Shown in pieces: positions 53,730 to 62,196 of a stretch of 64,000 nucleotides of DNA (position 1 is the stretch's first letter; each line of letters begins with the position of its first letter). This DNA is from Lacrimispora sp. BS-2 (GTDB lineage Bacteria; Bacillota; Clostridia; Lachnospirales; Lachnospiraceae). The DNA lies in contig NZ_CP157940.1 of assembly GCF_040207125.1 (NCBI RefSeq), positions 4,030,001 to 4,094,000 of the forward strand, in the 5' to 3' direction. Both the position numbers and the translations under genes were made by a program. The notes under the pieces were generated by a model. The model worked only from the letters and a program-made list of their open reading frames with translations. It was not told where the DNA came from and searched no databases.

Positions 53730-54746
53730 ATGACTTCTATGAAAGAACTGGCACAGTATTGCGGAGTATCTGTTGCCACAGTAAGCAAAGCACTCAATGA
53801 CCAGAGCGACATCGGGGAAAGTACAAAAATCAGGATTAAAAATGCTGCAGGAAAGCTGGGATATTATCCCAATGCAGCCGCAAGGTCTTTAAAGACAAAC
53901 AGAAGCTATAACATCGGTGTTTTGTTTGTTGACGAGGCAAGCAGCGGATTGACTCACGAATATTTTGCTGCAGTACTGGAAGGCTTTAAGGTGGAAGCGG
54001 AGAAACAGGGGTATGATGTAACGTTTATCAATAGTCAGATAGGAACAAGAAAGGTCTCTTATTATGACCATTGCAAATACAGAAATTTAGACGGTGTGGT
54101 AATCGCCTGTGTAAATTTTGATAACCCGGAGGTAATCGATCTTTTGGGAGGTGATATTCCTGTGGTTACCATTGACCACATCCACGAAAACTGTTCCTCT
54201 GTTTTATCCGATAACATTAAAGGAATCCAGTGCCTGATGGAATATATTTATGAAAATGGGCACAGAAAGATTGCATATATACATGGACAGATGAGTTCGG
54301 CCGTTACAAAGGCAAGGCTTACCAGCTTTTACCGTTTTATGGAGAGCCATGATCTGCATATACCAGACAAATATGTATTGGAAGCAGATTATCTGGATGT
54401 CGGCCAGGCTATGGCATACACCAGGGATCTGCTGGACAGAAGGGATCCGCCCACCTGCATTTTATACCAGGATGATACGGCTTTAATAGGTGGATTAAAT
54501 GAAATGCGGGTGAGGAATTTAAGGGTTCCGGAGGATATTTCCATTGCCGGATATGATGGCAACCGGATCTCACAGCTATTAAATCCCAAGCTGACCACCA
54601 TACGTCAGGATACGGCCGCCATTGGCATGAAGGCCGCTAAAAAATTAATAAACACCATCGAAAAACCTAAGACAACTTTTACAGAACAGATCATTGTAGA
54701 AGTGGAGCTGCTAAAAGGGGAATCGGTTGGAAAAGTAACTATTTAA
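53730..54746 (+). CDS. LacI-family transcriptional regulator
   Basis: A 338-residue regulator: helix-turn-helix MKELAQYCGVSVATVSKALNDQSDI, hinge YYPNAAARSLKTNRSYNIGVLF, sensor domain ending PKLTTIRQDTAAIGMKAAKKLI. The start at 53730 has AAGGGTGAGG upstream. No sugar genes are adjacent, so its regulon is unclear. Autoregulation through the 19-bp repeat is possible. Confidence 0.9.
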   Translation: MTSMKELAQYCGVSVATVSKALNDQSDIGESTKIRIKNAAGKLGYYPNAAARSLKTNRSYNIGVLFVDEASSGLTHEYFAAVLEGFKVEAEKQGYDVTFINSQIGTRKVSYYDHCKYRNLDGVVIACVNFDNPEVIDLLGGDIPVVTIDHIHENCSSVLSDNIKGIQCLMEYIYENGHRKIAYIHGQMSSAVTKARLTSFYRFMESHDLHIPDKYVLEADYLDVGQAMAYTRDLLDRRDPPTCILYQDDTALIGGLNEMRVRNLRVPEDISIAGYDGNRISQLLNPKLTTIRQDTAAIGMKAAKKLINTIEKPKTTFTEQIIVEVELLKGESVGKVTI

Positions 54747-54752
54747 TAATAT

Positions 54753-54793
54753 AAATAAAGTGGGGCCCCATGTCCGGGAACCCCACTTTATTT
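54753..54793. terminator. Bidirectional terminator
   Basis: AAATAAAGTGGGG (54753-54765) pairs with CCCCACTTTATTT (54781-54793), between converging genes. Confidence 0.88.
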
Positions 54794-54827
54794 GTATTCT
54801 TTCTGTTTACTTATCATACGGCACAGT

Positions 54828-55541
54828 TTAAGATTCTGTCTGATCCTCTGCCTGGAGGTCTTGTAATTCTTCCTCTTCAATGCTTTCGCCCTGAGGGGTA
54901 AAGGTTCTATGAAGCTCATTGCCGATTTTGTCTTTGGCAGTGATGGTTAAATTATCCTTTTTAAGCTCAAAGGTCACGCGTCCTGTACTCCGGTCTATGG
55001 ACAGGGGAGAAATATCCTGGTTGTCCTCATCACAGCCGGAAATGGAGGAATAATCCACGCCTGACTGAGTGTCTTCCAAGCGGAAGGAAAGAACTCCGTC
55101 TTCAAATACCTGGTCCTTGATCACTGGAGGAGTATCATCTAAAACATTCACCTGTTCATGTAAAATGGTCTTCATTTTGTTAAAGGATGTAAGCTTTATT
55201 TCAAGCCCACCGTTATTTGTAAGGACTGTGGAATAGGTCTTAAGGCCTGTTTTCGTCAATTCAACAGGAGTGCCGTCCAAAGTCACTTCCATGCCCTTTA
55301 CAGGAAGCAGGGAATTGATCTTAAGTTCCATGGTTGTGGATATATAATCGCTGCTTTCACCGATCGTAATCTCGCCCTTTGGTTTTGAAGTCACCAGAAA
55401 AAAAATCAGGCTATTTACAACGATGAAAGGAAGCACATAAAACAGAAGGATCGATAGAAAACCGTTGTGCCCTGCATCATTCCTGTTGCCGGAGCGCGTT
55501 TTCCTGCGGTTTGATCTGACTTGGTTGTTATATTGGTTCAT
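54828..55541 (-). CDS. Single-pass membrane protein with Ig-like extracellular part, unknown function
   Basis: A 237-residue protein: basic N-terminus (VRSNRRKTRSGNR), one membrane segment (FLSILLFYVLPFIVVNSLIFFLV, about 29-51), then an extracellular beta-rich region with two Ig-like or cadherin-like sections. One of these carries the pattern VNVLDDTPPVIKDQVFEDGVLSFRLEDTQSGVD seen in surface Ig-like repeats. The tail is acidic. Not assigned to a family. It probably sits at the cell surface or spore envelope. Good ribosome site (AGGAGG). Confidence 0.65.
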   Translation of the reverse strand: MNQYNNQVRSNRRKTRSGNRNDAGHNGFLSILLFYVLPFIVVNSLIFFLVTSKPKGEITIGESSDYISTTMELKINSLLPVKGMEVTLDGTPVELTKTGLKTYSTVLTNNGGLEIKLTSFNKMKTILHEQVNVLDDTPPVIKDQVFEDGVLSFRLEDTQSGVDYSSISGCDEDNQDISPLSIDRSTGRVTFELKKDNLTITAKDKIGNELHRTFTPQGESIEEEELQDLQAEDQTES

Positions 55542-55749
55542 ACTGATTCCCTTTCCTCCTGATGATTTTTACGCCTATAAGCATATCAGAAAATGATGAA
55601 TCTTACAAGATTATCTATTAAATCGTAATAATTTAATTTATTCTTACAGAATGCCCTGTTCATGCGTGTTTGAAGGCCATTAACTTGTTCTCTGACTGCA
55701 TTTTGACGAATCCGGCTGGGAATAGTATCCTGAAAAACCCTTATTAAAA

Positions 55750-55786
55750 AGGAGGCCGGCAGGATCGGGGAAGTCCTGCCGGCCGC
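55750..55786 (-). terminator. GC-rich terminator of the cupin gene
   Basis: GGCCGGCAGGA and TCCTGCCGGCC form a perfect 11-bp stem; on the minus strand TCCTTTTTA follows. A degenerate second copy lies near 56402. Confidence 0.7.
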
Positions 55787-55821
55787 AAAAAAATGTTGAA
55801 ATGCTGTTCTGCAAGGCAGGA

Positions 55822-56259
55822 TCAGGAATTTCTTGTTCTCTGGACCGTATTCCATGGATGACTGGGAGGAGCATAAAAAGATGATATTTTTAGTGGACTG
55901 TTGCCAATATTAATGATGTTATGAAAAATACCGGCGGGTACTATTATAATATAATTAGGAAATGCAAGATATTGTCCGTACATTGAGAGTTTATCTTCAC
56001 CTAGCTGAACTAAGCCCAGCCCTTCCTCTATTCGTAAAATCTGGTCAAGATCAGGGTGAGACTCAATACCAATACTACCATGGACAGGAATGCTCATGAG
56101 AGTAACCTGTAAATTAGTTCCTGTCCATAAAGTCGAACGGAAATTATCGTTCTGCTGAGCCGCCTTGTTGAGATCAATAATGAAAGGGTTCGGCCCATAA
56201 TCATAAGGGAAGGTTGGTATATTAGCATCATCATAGTTTGAGTTTTCTGAATTAGACAT
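55822..56259 (-). CDS. Cupin-domain protein
   Basis: A 145-residue single cupin barrel. Metal-ligand motifs are GIESHPDLDQILRIEEGLG (His and Glu) and VPAGIFHNIINIG (His). The opening YDYGPNPFIIDLNKAAQQNDNFRSTLWTG and closing YAPPSHPWNT are conserved in a cupin group common in Clostridia and Bacilli. Substrate unknown. The Met at 56259 has AAGGTGA upstream. It is divergent from the sugar-dehydrogenase-like propeller. Confidence 0.8.
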   Translation of the reverse strand: MSNSENSNYDDANIPTFPYDYGPNPFIIDLNKAAQQNDNFRSTLWTGTNLQVTLMSIPVHGSIGIESHPDLDQILRIEEGLGLVQLGEDKLSMYGQYLAFPNYIIIVPAGIFHNIINIGNSPLKISSFYAPPSHPWNTVQRTRNS

Positions 56260-56521
56260 GCAGTAAGTCACCTTTTATATGTTTTATACTAATATATGTT
56301 ACATAAATATCACTGCTATCAAAAATAAGGAATTTCTAAAAAAAGGAAAATGTGATGATCTGTCTGGATCCCCATTATATTACCAACGCGGACCAGGAAG
56401 CCGGAAAAATCGGGGAATCCTGCCGGCTGTGAATATCTAATACAGAGTGGTTATCATATTAAAAAATTTATCATATATTGTAAATAATATATATAAGCGG
56501 AGACAAAAGGTGAATTTCACT

Positions 56522-57862
56522 GTGAACAAGTATCTGCAGAAGTCATACATGCAACAAGCTCCATATAGACAGAGGGAGATTGATACCAATAGAATAAGTG
56601 TACCTGTAGGTTATCAAATAGAAGTCTTTGCTCAAGGATTAAATGCACCAATTGGCATGGCTTTCACAGAAAAGGGTGATATGTTAATTGCTGATTCCGG
56701 AATGACTACAATGAATCCGTTGGTTATGCGTATAAGTAATGGAAGTATGGAGGTTATTGCCGATGGCTTTAATGTCCCCATAACTGGAATCAATTATAAA
56801 AATGGATACATTTATGTATCCCATAGAGGAGTTGTAACTGTTCTTAATCCGGATGGTACAAGACAGAATATTATAAGTGGCTTGCCAAGCAATGGGGACT
56901 TTAGCAACAACCGGGTTGAGTTTGGTATTGATGAGAAAATATATTTTGGGCAGGGAACCACAACGAATTCCGGAGTAGTAGGACTGGATAATGGCTGGCT
57001 TCTTGAGCATCCTCATTTACATGATTATCCAGGTTCCTTTATATTCCTTAACTACGAAAATTTTGAAACTAAAAATGTGTTGATACCAGCCATGGAGACG
57101 GCTGCTACCGGAGCTTTTTCCCCCTTTGGGGTTCCCACTATCCAACAATATCAAGTAAAAGAAGGCAGACTTTTAGCTTCCGGCAGTGTATTAAGGGCAA
57201 ATATGGATGGCTCTAATATAGAACAGGTTGCATGGGGGCTTCGTAATCCATTTTGTATGAAATTTGACAGCTTGAACCGGCTAATCATATCAAACCAGGG
57301 AATGGAGGCAAGAGGAAGCAGACCGATTGCCAATGCAATGGATGAATTGCATTTGCTTAATATGGGTGCATGGTATGGCTGGCCAGATTACTCAGGAGGA
57401 GTTCCTGTTACATTGCCCAGATTTAATCCAATCAGAGGCAGAAAACCAGAATCATTACTTCATACCATTCCATCGATCCCGCCAGCACCAAGTGCAGTTT
57501 TCCCGTCTGGATCCAACATCATGGGATTTGACTTTAACAAGTCATCAGATTTTGGACTGATCGGCGATATTTACATTGCGTGTTTTGGCGGAATCCAATA
57601 CGAAGAGTCCAGTGATTATATACGTTCAGGTTTAGGACACAGGGTATCGAAAGTTAATGTTATTAATGGAGATATATCGACATTTGCCATAAATAAATCA
57701 GGATTTCCGGAGGATAGGGGGTTGAGCAGGCCCACTGATGTTGTTTTCGGACCTGATAATTCAATGTATGTATCAGATTTGGCAATCTCTGATTTAGATA
57801 TGCAAAATGTATATTTGCCTAACACAGGAGTAATATGGAGGATAAGAAAGATAAAGTTGTAG
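56522..57862 (+). CDS. Sorbosone/glucose dehydrogenase-like six-bladed beta-propeller
   Basis: A protein of about 446 residues. Blades carry the motifs VPVGYQIEVFAQGLNAPIGMAFTEKGDMLIADSG, SHRGVVTVLNPDGT, LRNPFCMKFDSLNRLIISNQG, MGAWYGWPDYSGG and SRPTDVVFGPDNSMYVSDLA, typical of the soluble PQQ-type glucose/sorbosone dehydrogenase fold. No signal peptide is seen, and PQQ use in an anaerobe is doubtful, so the chemistry is open. The start is uncertain: GTG at 56522 has AAAAGGTG 9 bases upstream, while an ATG exists at 56447 without one. Divergent from a cupin gene. Confidence 0.75.
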   Translation: MNKYLQKSYMQQAPYRQREIDTNRISVPVGYQIEVFAQGLNAPIGMAFTEKGDMLIADSGMTTMNPLVMRISNGSMEVIADGFNVPITGINYKNGYIYVSHRGVVTVLNPDGTRQNIISGLPSNGDFSNNRVEFGIDEKIYFGQGTTTNSGVVGLDNGWLLEHPHLHDYPGSFIFLNYENFETKNVLIPAMETAATGAFSPFGVPTIQQYQVKEGRLLASGSVLRANMDGSNIEQVAWGLRNPFCMKFDSLNRLIISNQGMEARGSRPIANAMDELHLLNMGAWYGWPDYSGGVPVTLPRFNPIRGRKPESLLHTIPSIPPAPSAVFPSGSNIMGFDFNKSSDFGLIGDIYIACFGGIQYEESSDYIRSGLGHRVSKVNVINGDISTFAINKSGFPEDRGLSRPTDVVFGPDNSMYVSDLAISDLDMQNVYLPNTGVIWRIRKIKL

Positions 57863-58067
57863 ATGTAATTTATAAACGAAAGGTAATGAAGAAAGAAGTG
57901 TTTGAATGATTATTGAAAAGAGAACCTTTAAGAAAAGCTGAGTTCTTTTTCTAAAATATTTTCAAATAATGCATTTTCCACTCATATCATTGATAGTCAG
58001 TAAGTTTGGTGATATTCTACTTATAAGAATCTTTTGATTTATTACAAAGCGAAAAGGAATAATAAAA

Positions 58068-58829
58068 ATGAAAAACTGGTTTACACTCGATCAAATTGAT
58101 GAGGACACTCACATTATCAGCGAATACCGCCATTGGGAGGAAACGCACTGCTACCTGCTTGAAGGTGAAGAACGATGTTTGCTCATTGACACCGGGCTTG
58201 GTATCTGTAACATTTCCGAAGAGGTGAAAAAATTAACAGACAAACCCGTAACTGCCGTGGCGACACATATCCATTGGGATCATATCGGCGGACACGAATA
58301 CTACCCGGATTTCTACGCGCATGAGGCGGAACTAAGCTGGCTGAACGGCAAATTCCCTCTGACAATGGATACTATCCGGAATATGGTCATAGATCGCTGC
58401 GATTTGCCTGAGGGCTATGACGTCAACGCCTACAAGTTCTTTCAGGGAATGCCTGCACGGGTACTACAAGACGGTGATATCATCGATCTGGGTGGACGTA
58501 AGATTACTGTGCTACATACACCAGGGCACTCTCCAGGGCATCTATGTTTTTGGGAAGCGCAAAGAGGATACTTATTTACTGGTGATCTTGTCTACAAAGA
58601 CACGCTGTTTGCGTACTACCCATCTACCGACCCGCAGGCATATCTTGCGTCTCTTGAAAAGATAGCGGTATTGCCCGTGAAAAAAGTATTTCCGGCTCAT
58701 CACAGTCTGAACATTCAACCGGAGATTCTGGGACGTATGCGGGACGCTTTCCGCCAGTTGAAAGCCGATGGCAACCTTCATCATGGCAGCGGCACCTTTG
58801 ATTACGGGGATTGGGCTGTTTGGCTCTGA
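58068..58829 (+). CDS. MBL-fold metallo-hydrolase
   Basis: A 253-residue metallo-beta-lactamase-fold enzyme. Metal ligands: THIHWDHIGGHE (HxHxDH), HTPGHSPGH, FTGDLVYKDT (bridging Asp) and PAHH. The family covers glyoxalase II-like thioesterases, lactonases and others; no specific substrate can be read. Codon use is GC-richer than the surrounding genes, hinting at separate acquisition. AAAAGGAA precedes the start. Confidence 0.9.
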   Translation: MKNWFTLDQIDEDTHIISEYRHWEETHCYLLEGEERCLLIDTGLGICNISEEVKKLTDKPVTAVATHIHWDHIGGHEYYPDFYAHEAELSWLNGKFPLTMDTIRNMVIDRCDLPEGYDVNAYKFFQGMPARVLQDGDIIDLGGRKITVLHTPGHSPGHLCFWEAQRGYLFTGDLVYKDTLFAYYPSTDPQAYLASLEKIAVLPVKKVFPAHHSLNIQPEILGRMRDAFRQLKADGNLHHGSGTFDYGDWAVWL

Positions 58830-59077
58830 TATCCATTGAATTTCTGTTGATGGTTGATCTGGTATATTAACGACAGCGGCAGACTAATCTGCAACATTCA
58901 GCAGGGTGTCTCACGTCCTCATACTGTCATTATGACCTACAGTAAGATGATACTGCCTTTGGTATCCCATTTTTAGATGAAAGCTTGTGGTTTTATGTCA
59001 ATTAAATTGTGTTTGCGATTATATATTTAAAATGAAACTGTTAAAGTATGCATTTATCAAAGGAGGAATTTAAATTG

Positions 59078-59308
59078 ATGAAAATGAAAAAAAGATTAAC
59101 CAGCTTTGGCCAATATACACCATTTGCTGGTTTTTCGTTAGATTTTGATTGGTCGGAAAATAGTATTGGTGCAACAATTTCTTCTAGTGGAAAAGATGTA
59201 CATGTTTATAATGACGGAACACTTGATAATTATTTTTCAATAGATGGATTGTTAAAACTTAATAGCAAGCCGATTCGTATGTCTGGGGATGCAGCTATAA
59301 TATGGTGA
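59078..59308 (+). CDS. Small protein of unknown function
   Basis: A 76-residue protein (MKMKKRLTSFGQYTPFAGFSLDFDW...) with basic start, mixed middle and no clear membrane segment. AGGAGG lies 11 bases before the ATG at 59078 and 8 before a TTG at 59075, so either could start. It overlaps a tiny hydrophobic frame at its 3' end. Not recognised; a bacteriocin-like or toxin-like pair is one possibility. Confidence 0.5.
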   Translation: MKMKKRLTSFGQYTPFAGFSLDFDWSENSIGATISSSGKDVHVYNDGTLDNYFSIDGLLKLNSKPIRMSGDAAIIW

Positions 59309-59412
59309 TTATCATGGGATTAATTGATTACATTTGGTCAGTTATGAATTATTCTTTAGTAATAATTGTTATTGTTTTAATTATAAAATATATAAAAAAC
59401 CATAAGAGGTAA
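59302..59412 (+). CDS. 36-residue single-membrane-segment peptide
   Basis: MVIIMGLIDYIWSVMNYSLVIIVIVLIIKYIKNHKR, whose central part is a membrane helix, ends in a basic tail. The ATG overlaps the stop region of the preceding small gene by 7 bases, so translation could be coupled; no ribosome site of its own is visible. It is below normal ORF length limits. Confidence 0.4.
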   Translation: MVIIMGLIDYIWSVMNYSLVIIVIVLIIKYIKNHKR

Positions 59413-59486
59413 AGATTAATTTTACATTTGTTAATTTTAAAAATAATCAAGGGGCAAGGCGAAGACGAGATGCCGTAGGGCAATCC

Positions 59487-59750
59487 TTGATTCTCGCATC
59501 CCCTGCAGTATCCTTGCAATACAAAGGATTAGTGAATCTTTTTCGGCATCTTTTCGATTTTTCTTTCAACCAAGAAAATGCAGTTTTTTTGGCTGTGGCA
59601 GACGGCATGGCATATGCTTTAAATGGTAAATTGAAAGCTGCTTCTAATGACAATTTTGATAAATGGTTCGGATACCATATTTCAACATGCGAAGAGCCAA
59701 GTATTTTGGGAGCAAGTCTGCATGGATTGTATATTGGTAAGTTTGTTTAA
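59487..59750 (+). pseudogene. Fragment of unknown protein joined to a probable dispersed repeat
   Basis: An 87-residue frame. The part from ADGMAYALNGKLKAASND to the stop reads as a genuine protein C-terminus. The part before about 59585 (ILASPAVSLQYKG) resembles non-coding repeat sequence seen near genes in related genomes, a judgement from memory. The frame is open upstream through the junction without a proper start. Family unknown. Confidence 0.3.
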
Positions 59751-59770
59751 TTTTATTATATTAATCATCA

Positions 59771-59806
59771 ACTACTAACTATCAATATTGGGTTAGTAGT
59801 TTTTTA
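59771..59806 (+). terminator. Rho-independent terminator
   Basis: ACTACTAAC (59771-59779) pairs with GTTAGTAGT (59792-59800), followed by TTTTTTATTAT. Confidence 0.8.
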
Positions 59807-59891
59807 TTATGGGTCGTGACCCTGTTGAGCACGCATAGCGTGCGAAATATAAACCACCCGCTATGCGGGTGCGCGTCGCGTGTTATACAAA

Positions 59892-59956
59892 AAAATCACC
59901 TTTCCGTTATAATAGAGTTGTTCAAGCTACTATATAACGAAAGGAAAGGTGATTTT
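59892..59956 (+). promoter_or_regulatory. Ribosome-site-sequestering hairpin of the IS200 transposase
   Basis: A long inverted repeat pairs AAAATCACCTTTCC..GTTATA (59892-59911) with TATAAC..GGAAAGGTGATTTT (59933-59956). The AAGGTG ribosome site is inside the right arm, right before the ATG at 59958. IS200 is known to limit its own translation with such a stem. Confidence 0.75.
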
Positions 59957-59957
59957 A

Positions 59958-60413
59958 ATGGCAAACAAGAGTAACAGTCTTGCACATACAAAATGGATGT
60001 GCAAGTATCACATCGTGTTCACACCTAAGTATAGACGAAAAATAATATATTATCAATACAAAGAAAGCCTCCGTGACATATTAAAGCAGTTATGTAACTA
60101 TAAAGGTGTAGAAATTATAGAAGGACATATCATGCCAGATCATGTACACATGCTGTTAAGTACCCCACCTAAAATGAGTGTATCCAGTTTTATGGGATAT
60201 TTAAAAGGAAAGAGTGCTCTTATGATGTTTGATAAGCATGCAAATTTAAAGTATAAATTTGGGAATCGAAAGTTTTGGTCGGAAGGATATTATGTGAGCA
60301 CGGTAGGACTGAATGAAGCCACCATCAAAAAGTATATAGAAGAACAGGAGAAACACGATATCATGGTGGATAAATTAAGCGTAAAGGAATACGAGGACCC
60401 TTTTAAGGGTTAG
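59958..60413 (+). CDS. tnpA: IS200-type Y1 transposase TnpA
   Basis: A 151-residue HUH transposase: opening HTKWMCKYHIVFTPKYRRKIIY, the HUH motif in IIEGHIMPDHVHMLLS, and the catalytic Tyr region FWSEGYYVSTVGLNEATIKKYIEEQE. Length and motifs are complete, so it may be active. The start at 59958 is after the hairpin-buried ribosome site; the frame extends three codons further. Confidence 0.95.
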   Translation: MANKSNSLAHTKWMCKYHIVFTPKYRRKIIYYQYKESLRDILKQLCNYKGVEIIEGHIMPDHVHMLLSTPPKMSVSSFMGYLKGKSALMMFDKHANLKYKFGNRKFWSEGYYVSTVGLNEATIKKYIEEQEKHDIMVDKLSVKEYEDPFKG

Positions 60414-60738
60414 AAGGTATTACGAACGCCTCTTTAGAGGCAGCAAAGGTGGCAAAGGCATAGTGGCTTGAACGAAGTGAAAGCCAGCGTCTTGAGGCGC
60501 TGGCCGGTAACAAAGGCTTACAGCCTTAGTGCAAACCACCCGTTTTTACGGGTGGTCATGATTGCTGTAAATCAGAATTACAAACTTAAAGACCCAAAAG
60601 CTAATGCTCATAGCACAACGATGTCAGCTTATCCATATACGAGCTTATGCCAGTATCAGAAAGTGGGAGTGCGAATAGACAAACATTAGGATTGACGATA
60701 GCCAGAAACAGTTAGACCTGCTTGAATATATAGATAAT

Positions 60739-60775
60739 AAAAAGAGCCATGGAAATGATGCCATGGCTCAATAAT
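60739..60775 (-). terminator. Terminator of the following minus-strand gene
   Basis: Arms AGAGCCATGG and CCATGGCTC with a 9-base loop; on the minus strand TTTTTATT follows. It lies just past the stop of the gene ending at 60778. Confidence 0.7.
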
Positions 60776-60777
60776 AG

Positions 60778-61236
60778 TTACTTATTATATACGTCTTCTA
60801 TTACGTATTCAAAAGGAATTGAAATGTCACAAGGAGCAACTGAATAATGGTGGGAATCAATAATTGGAATACCTTTCTTAGTTAAAAGCTCTTTATTGTT
60901 ATTCCAATTGGATTTCCACCATGTCCAGAAAAAGTATTTACCCTCTGAACGGGAAGGCGATGGTTCGTCGTCACACCAAAGAGTAATCCATTCACCTTCA
61001 GGATGATCATTGGTTTTTAATTTTATGGACATGTTTACATCGACCCATAAAAGAAAACCTTCCGGTACATACGGAGCATCTCCAAGTAGATTGGTATTTG
61101 ATGGAGCTTTTAAAACTTTTGGTTCATCTGTGGTTTTAACTGGTGCTGTTTTAAGAACAGATAATTGTTCAGGATGCATTGCGAGGAACGGTGAATCATT
61201 GATATCAGTAGTTTCAAATTCATTCGGTTTACTCAT
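60778..61236 (-). CDS. Conserved-looking hypothetical protein
   Basis: A 152-residue soluble protein (MSKPNEFETTDINDSP...) rich in Trp in its second half (WITLWCDDEPSPSRSEGKYFFWTWWKSNWNNN). No signal peptide or membrane segment. AAAGGAG precedes the ATG by about 7 bases, and it has its own terminator, so it is likely real. Family not recognised. Confidence 0.6.
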   Translation of the reverse strand: MSKPNEFETTDINDSPFLAMHPEQLSVLKTAPVKTTDEPKVLKAPSNTNLLGDAPYVPEGFLLWVDVNMSIKLKTNDHPEGEWITLWCDDEPSPSRSEGKYFFWTWWKSNWNNNKELLTKKGIPIIDSHHYSVAPCDISIPFEYVIEDVYNK

Positions 61237-61493
61237 AACATTGCTCCTTTCTGGCTGTAAAAAAGTTCCAATTTTATTATATACATTTAGAAAAGATTTT
61301 GCAATGTTTTAATGTTCTAGCTATTTAGTATTTACAGAAGAGAGAAATCTAACTATGGTACACGACAAAAGCTGATTGAAAAGGCCAAATGCTCCCACTG
61401 TAAGATCTGCCAGGAATGCATAACAGGTGCTGGAAAGATGATGCAAAGAATAACAAGGGAGATTTAACCCTCCCTTGCGTCGCTGGATGATGC

Positions 61494-61670
61494 CTAATTG
61501 GATGTAATTCTAGGTTTAGGGCCTTCACCTGGAGGAGTATAAAATGGATCAATATAATCGCTATATGGTGCGGTTTTCGAACGATGATCTGTATGGGTGA
61601 CATTTTTATTACTCACATTATTGACTGTAGCACTGCCCTGTTTGTTGGAAGATATATCTTTGTTATTCAA
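61494..61670 (-). CDS. 58-residue small protein with TTG start
   Basis: A frame of 58 residues from TTG at 61670, beginning MNNKDISSNKQGSATVNNVS, with AAAGGAG 9 bases upstream. It is polar, Asn/Ser-rich, and ends in a Pro-rich DPFYTPPGEGPKPRITSN. Too short and with the wrong start for usual ORF lists. It faces the same way as the hypothetical gene at 60778. Confidence 0.5.
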   Translation of the reverse strand: MNNKDISSNKQGSATVNNVSNKNVTHTDHRSKTAPYSDYIDPFYTPPGEGPKPRITSN

Positions 61671-61802
61671 TATTGATGCTCCTTTCGCTTTTTAGTAGTG
61701 TCTGCAGAACAAAAAAATAATATACAAAATGTTAAGGATTTAGCTCAATGGAGCAGGAAAGAACATATTATGAAAAATTAGCATTTAGTTGAAGGAGGTC
61801 AT

Positions 61803-62196
61803 ATTATAGATATCAGAGTAGAAAAAGTATTCAATAGCAATCCTATTGAATATCGAGAACCCCTGATGCAAATAAGGGAAATGATTTATAATGTAGCAAG
61901 CAGAATTCCTGAAGTCGGTGAGTTTGAGGAAAGTCTGAAATGGGGACAACCAACTTATTCAACTGTACAAACAAAAGCGGGTTCTCCGATACGTCTAGAC
62001 AGATTTGGCGAGGATAAGTTGCTATATTCTTTCATTGTCAAACTAGTTGGTTAATAATTTTAGAATAATGTTTCATAGCAATTTAGAGTTTTCCAAAAAT
62101 CGGGCTATCGTAATGGATCCAAACAAAGAATTACCAACTAATGAGTTTGCTTTATGTATTGAGATGGCATTGACTTATCATTTGAAAAAGCACTGA
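61803..62196 (+). pseudogene. Broken DUF1801-family protein gene
   Basis: In-frame pieces: DIRVEKVFNSNPIEYREPLMQIREMIY..GEFEESLKWGQPTYSTVQTKAGSPIRLDRFGED, then VAIFFHCQT in a shifted frame, then FRIMFHSNLEFSKNRAIVMDPNKELPTNEFALCIEMALTYHLKKH in a third. This is a DUF1801 protein with two frameshifts, near 62013 and 62060. Even the start is unusual: only ATT/ATA (61803) follows the GGAGG site. Confidence 0.8.

Larger units (their letters stand above)
59820..60556 (+). mobile_element. IS200-type element
   Basis: One Y1 transposase with no partner tnpB, bounded by small hairpins: GCACGC/GCGTGC (59829-59843) and CACCCGC/GCGGGTG (59855-59871) on the left, GCCAGCG/CGCTGGC (60483-60503) and CCACCCG/CGGGTGG (60536-60555) on the right. 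Such subterminal hairpins are the recognition sites of IS200/IS605 elements, which move as single strands without target duplication. Exact ends are approximate. Confidence 0.75.

Noticed and set aside
59447..59653. 68-residue minus-strand frame near 59.5 kb
   Set aside because: Seems to be a chance frame through a dispersed repeat seen next to many genes in related bacteria; not treated as a gene.
61349..61603. 84-residue minus-strand frame
   Set aside because: It overlaps, in another frame, the better-supported 58-residue gene that has a ribosome site.
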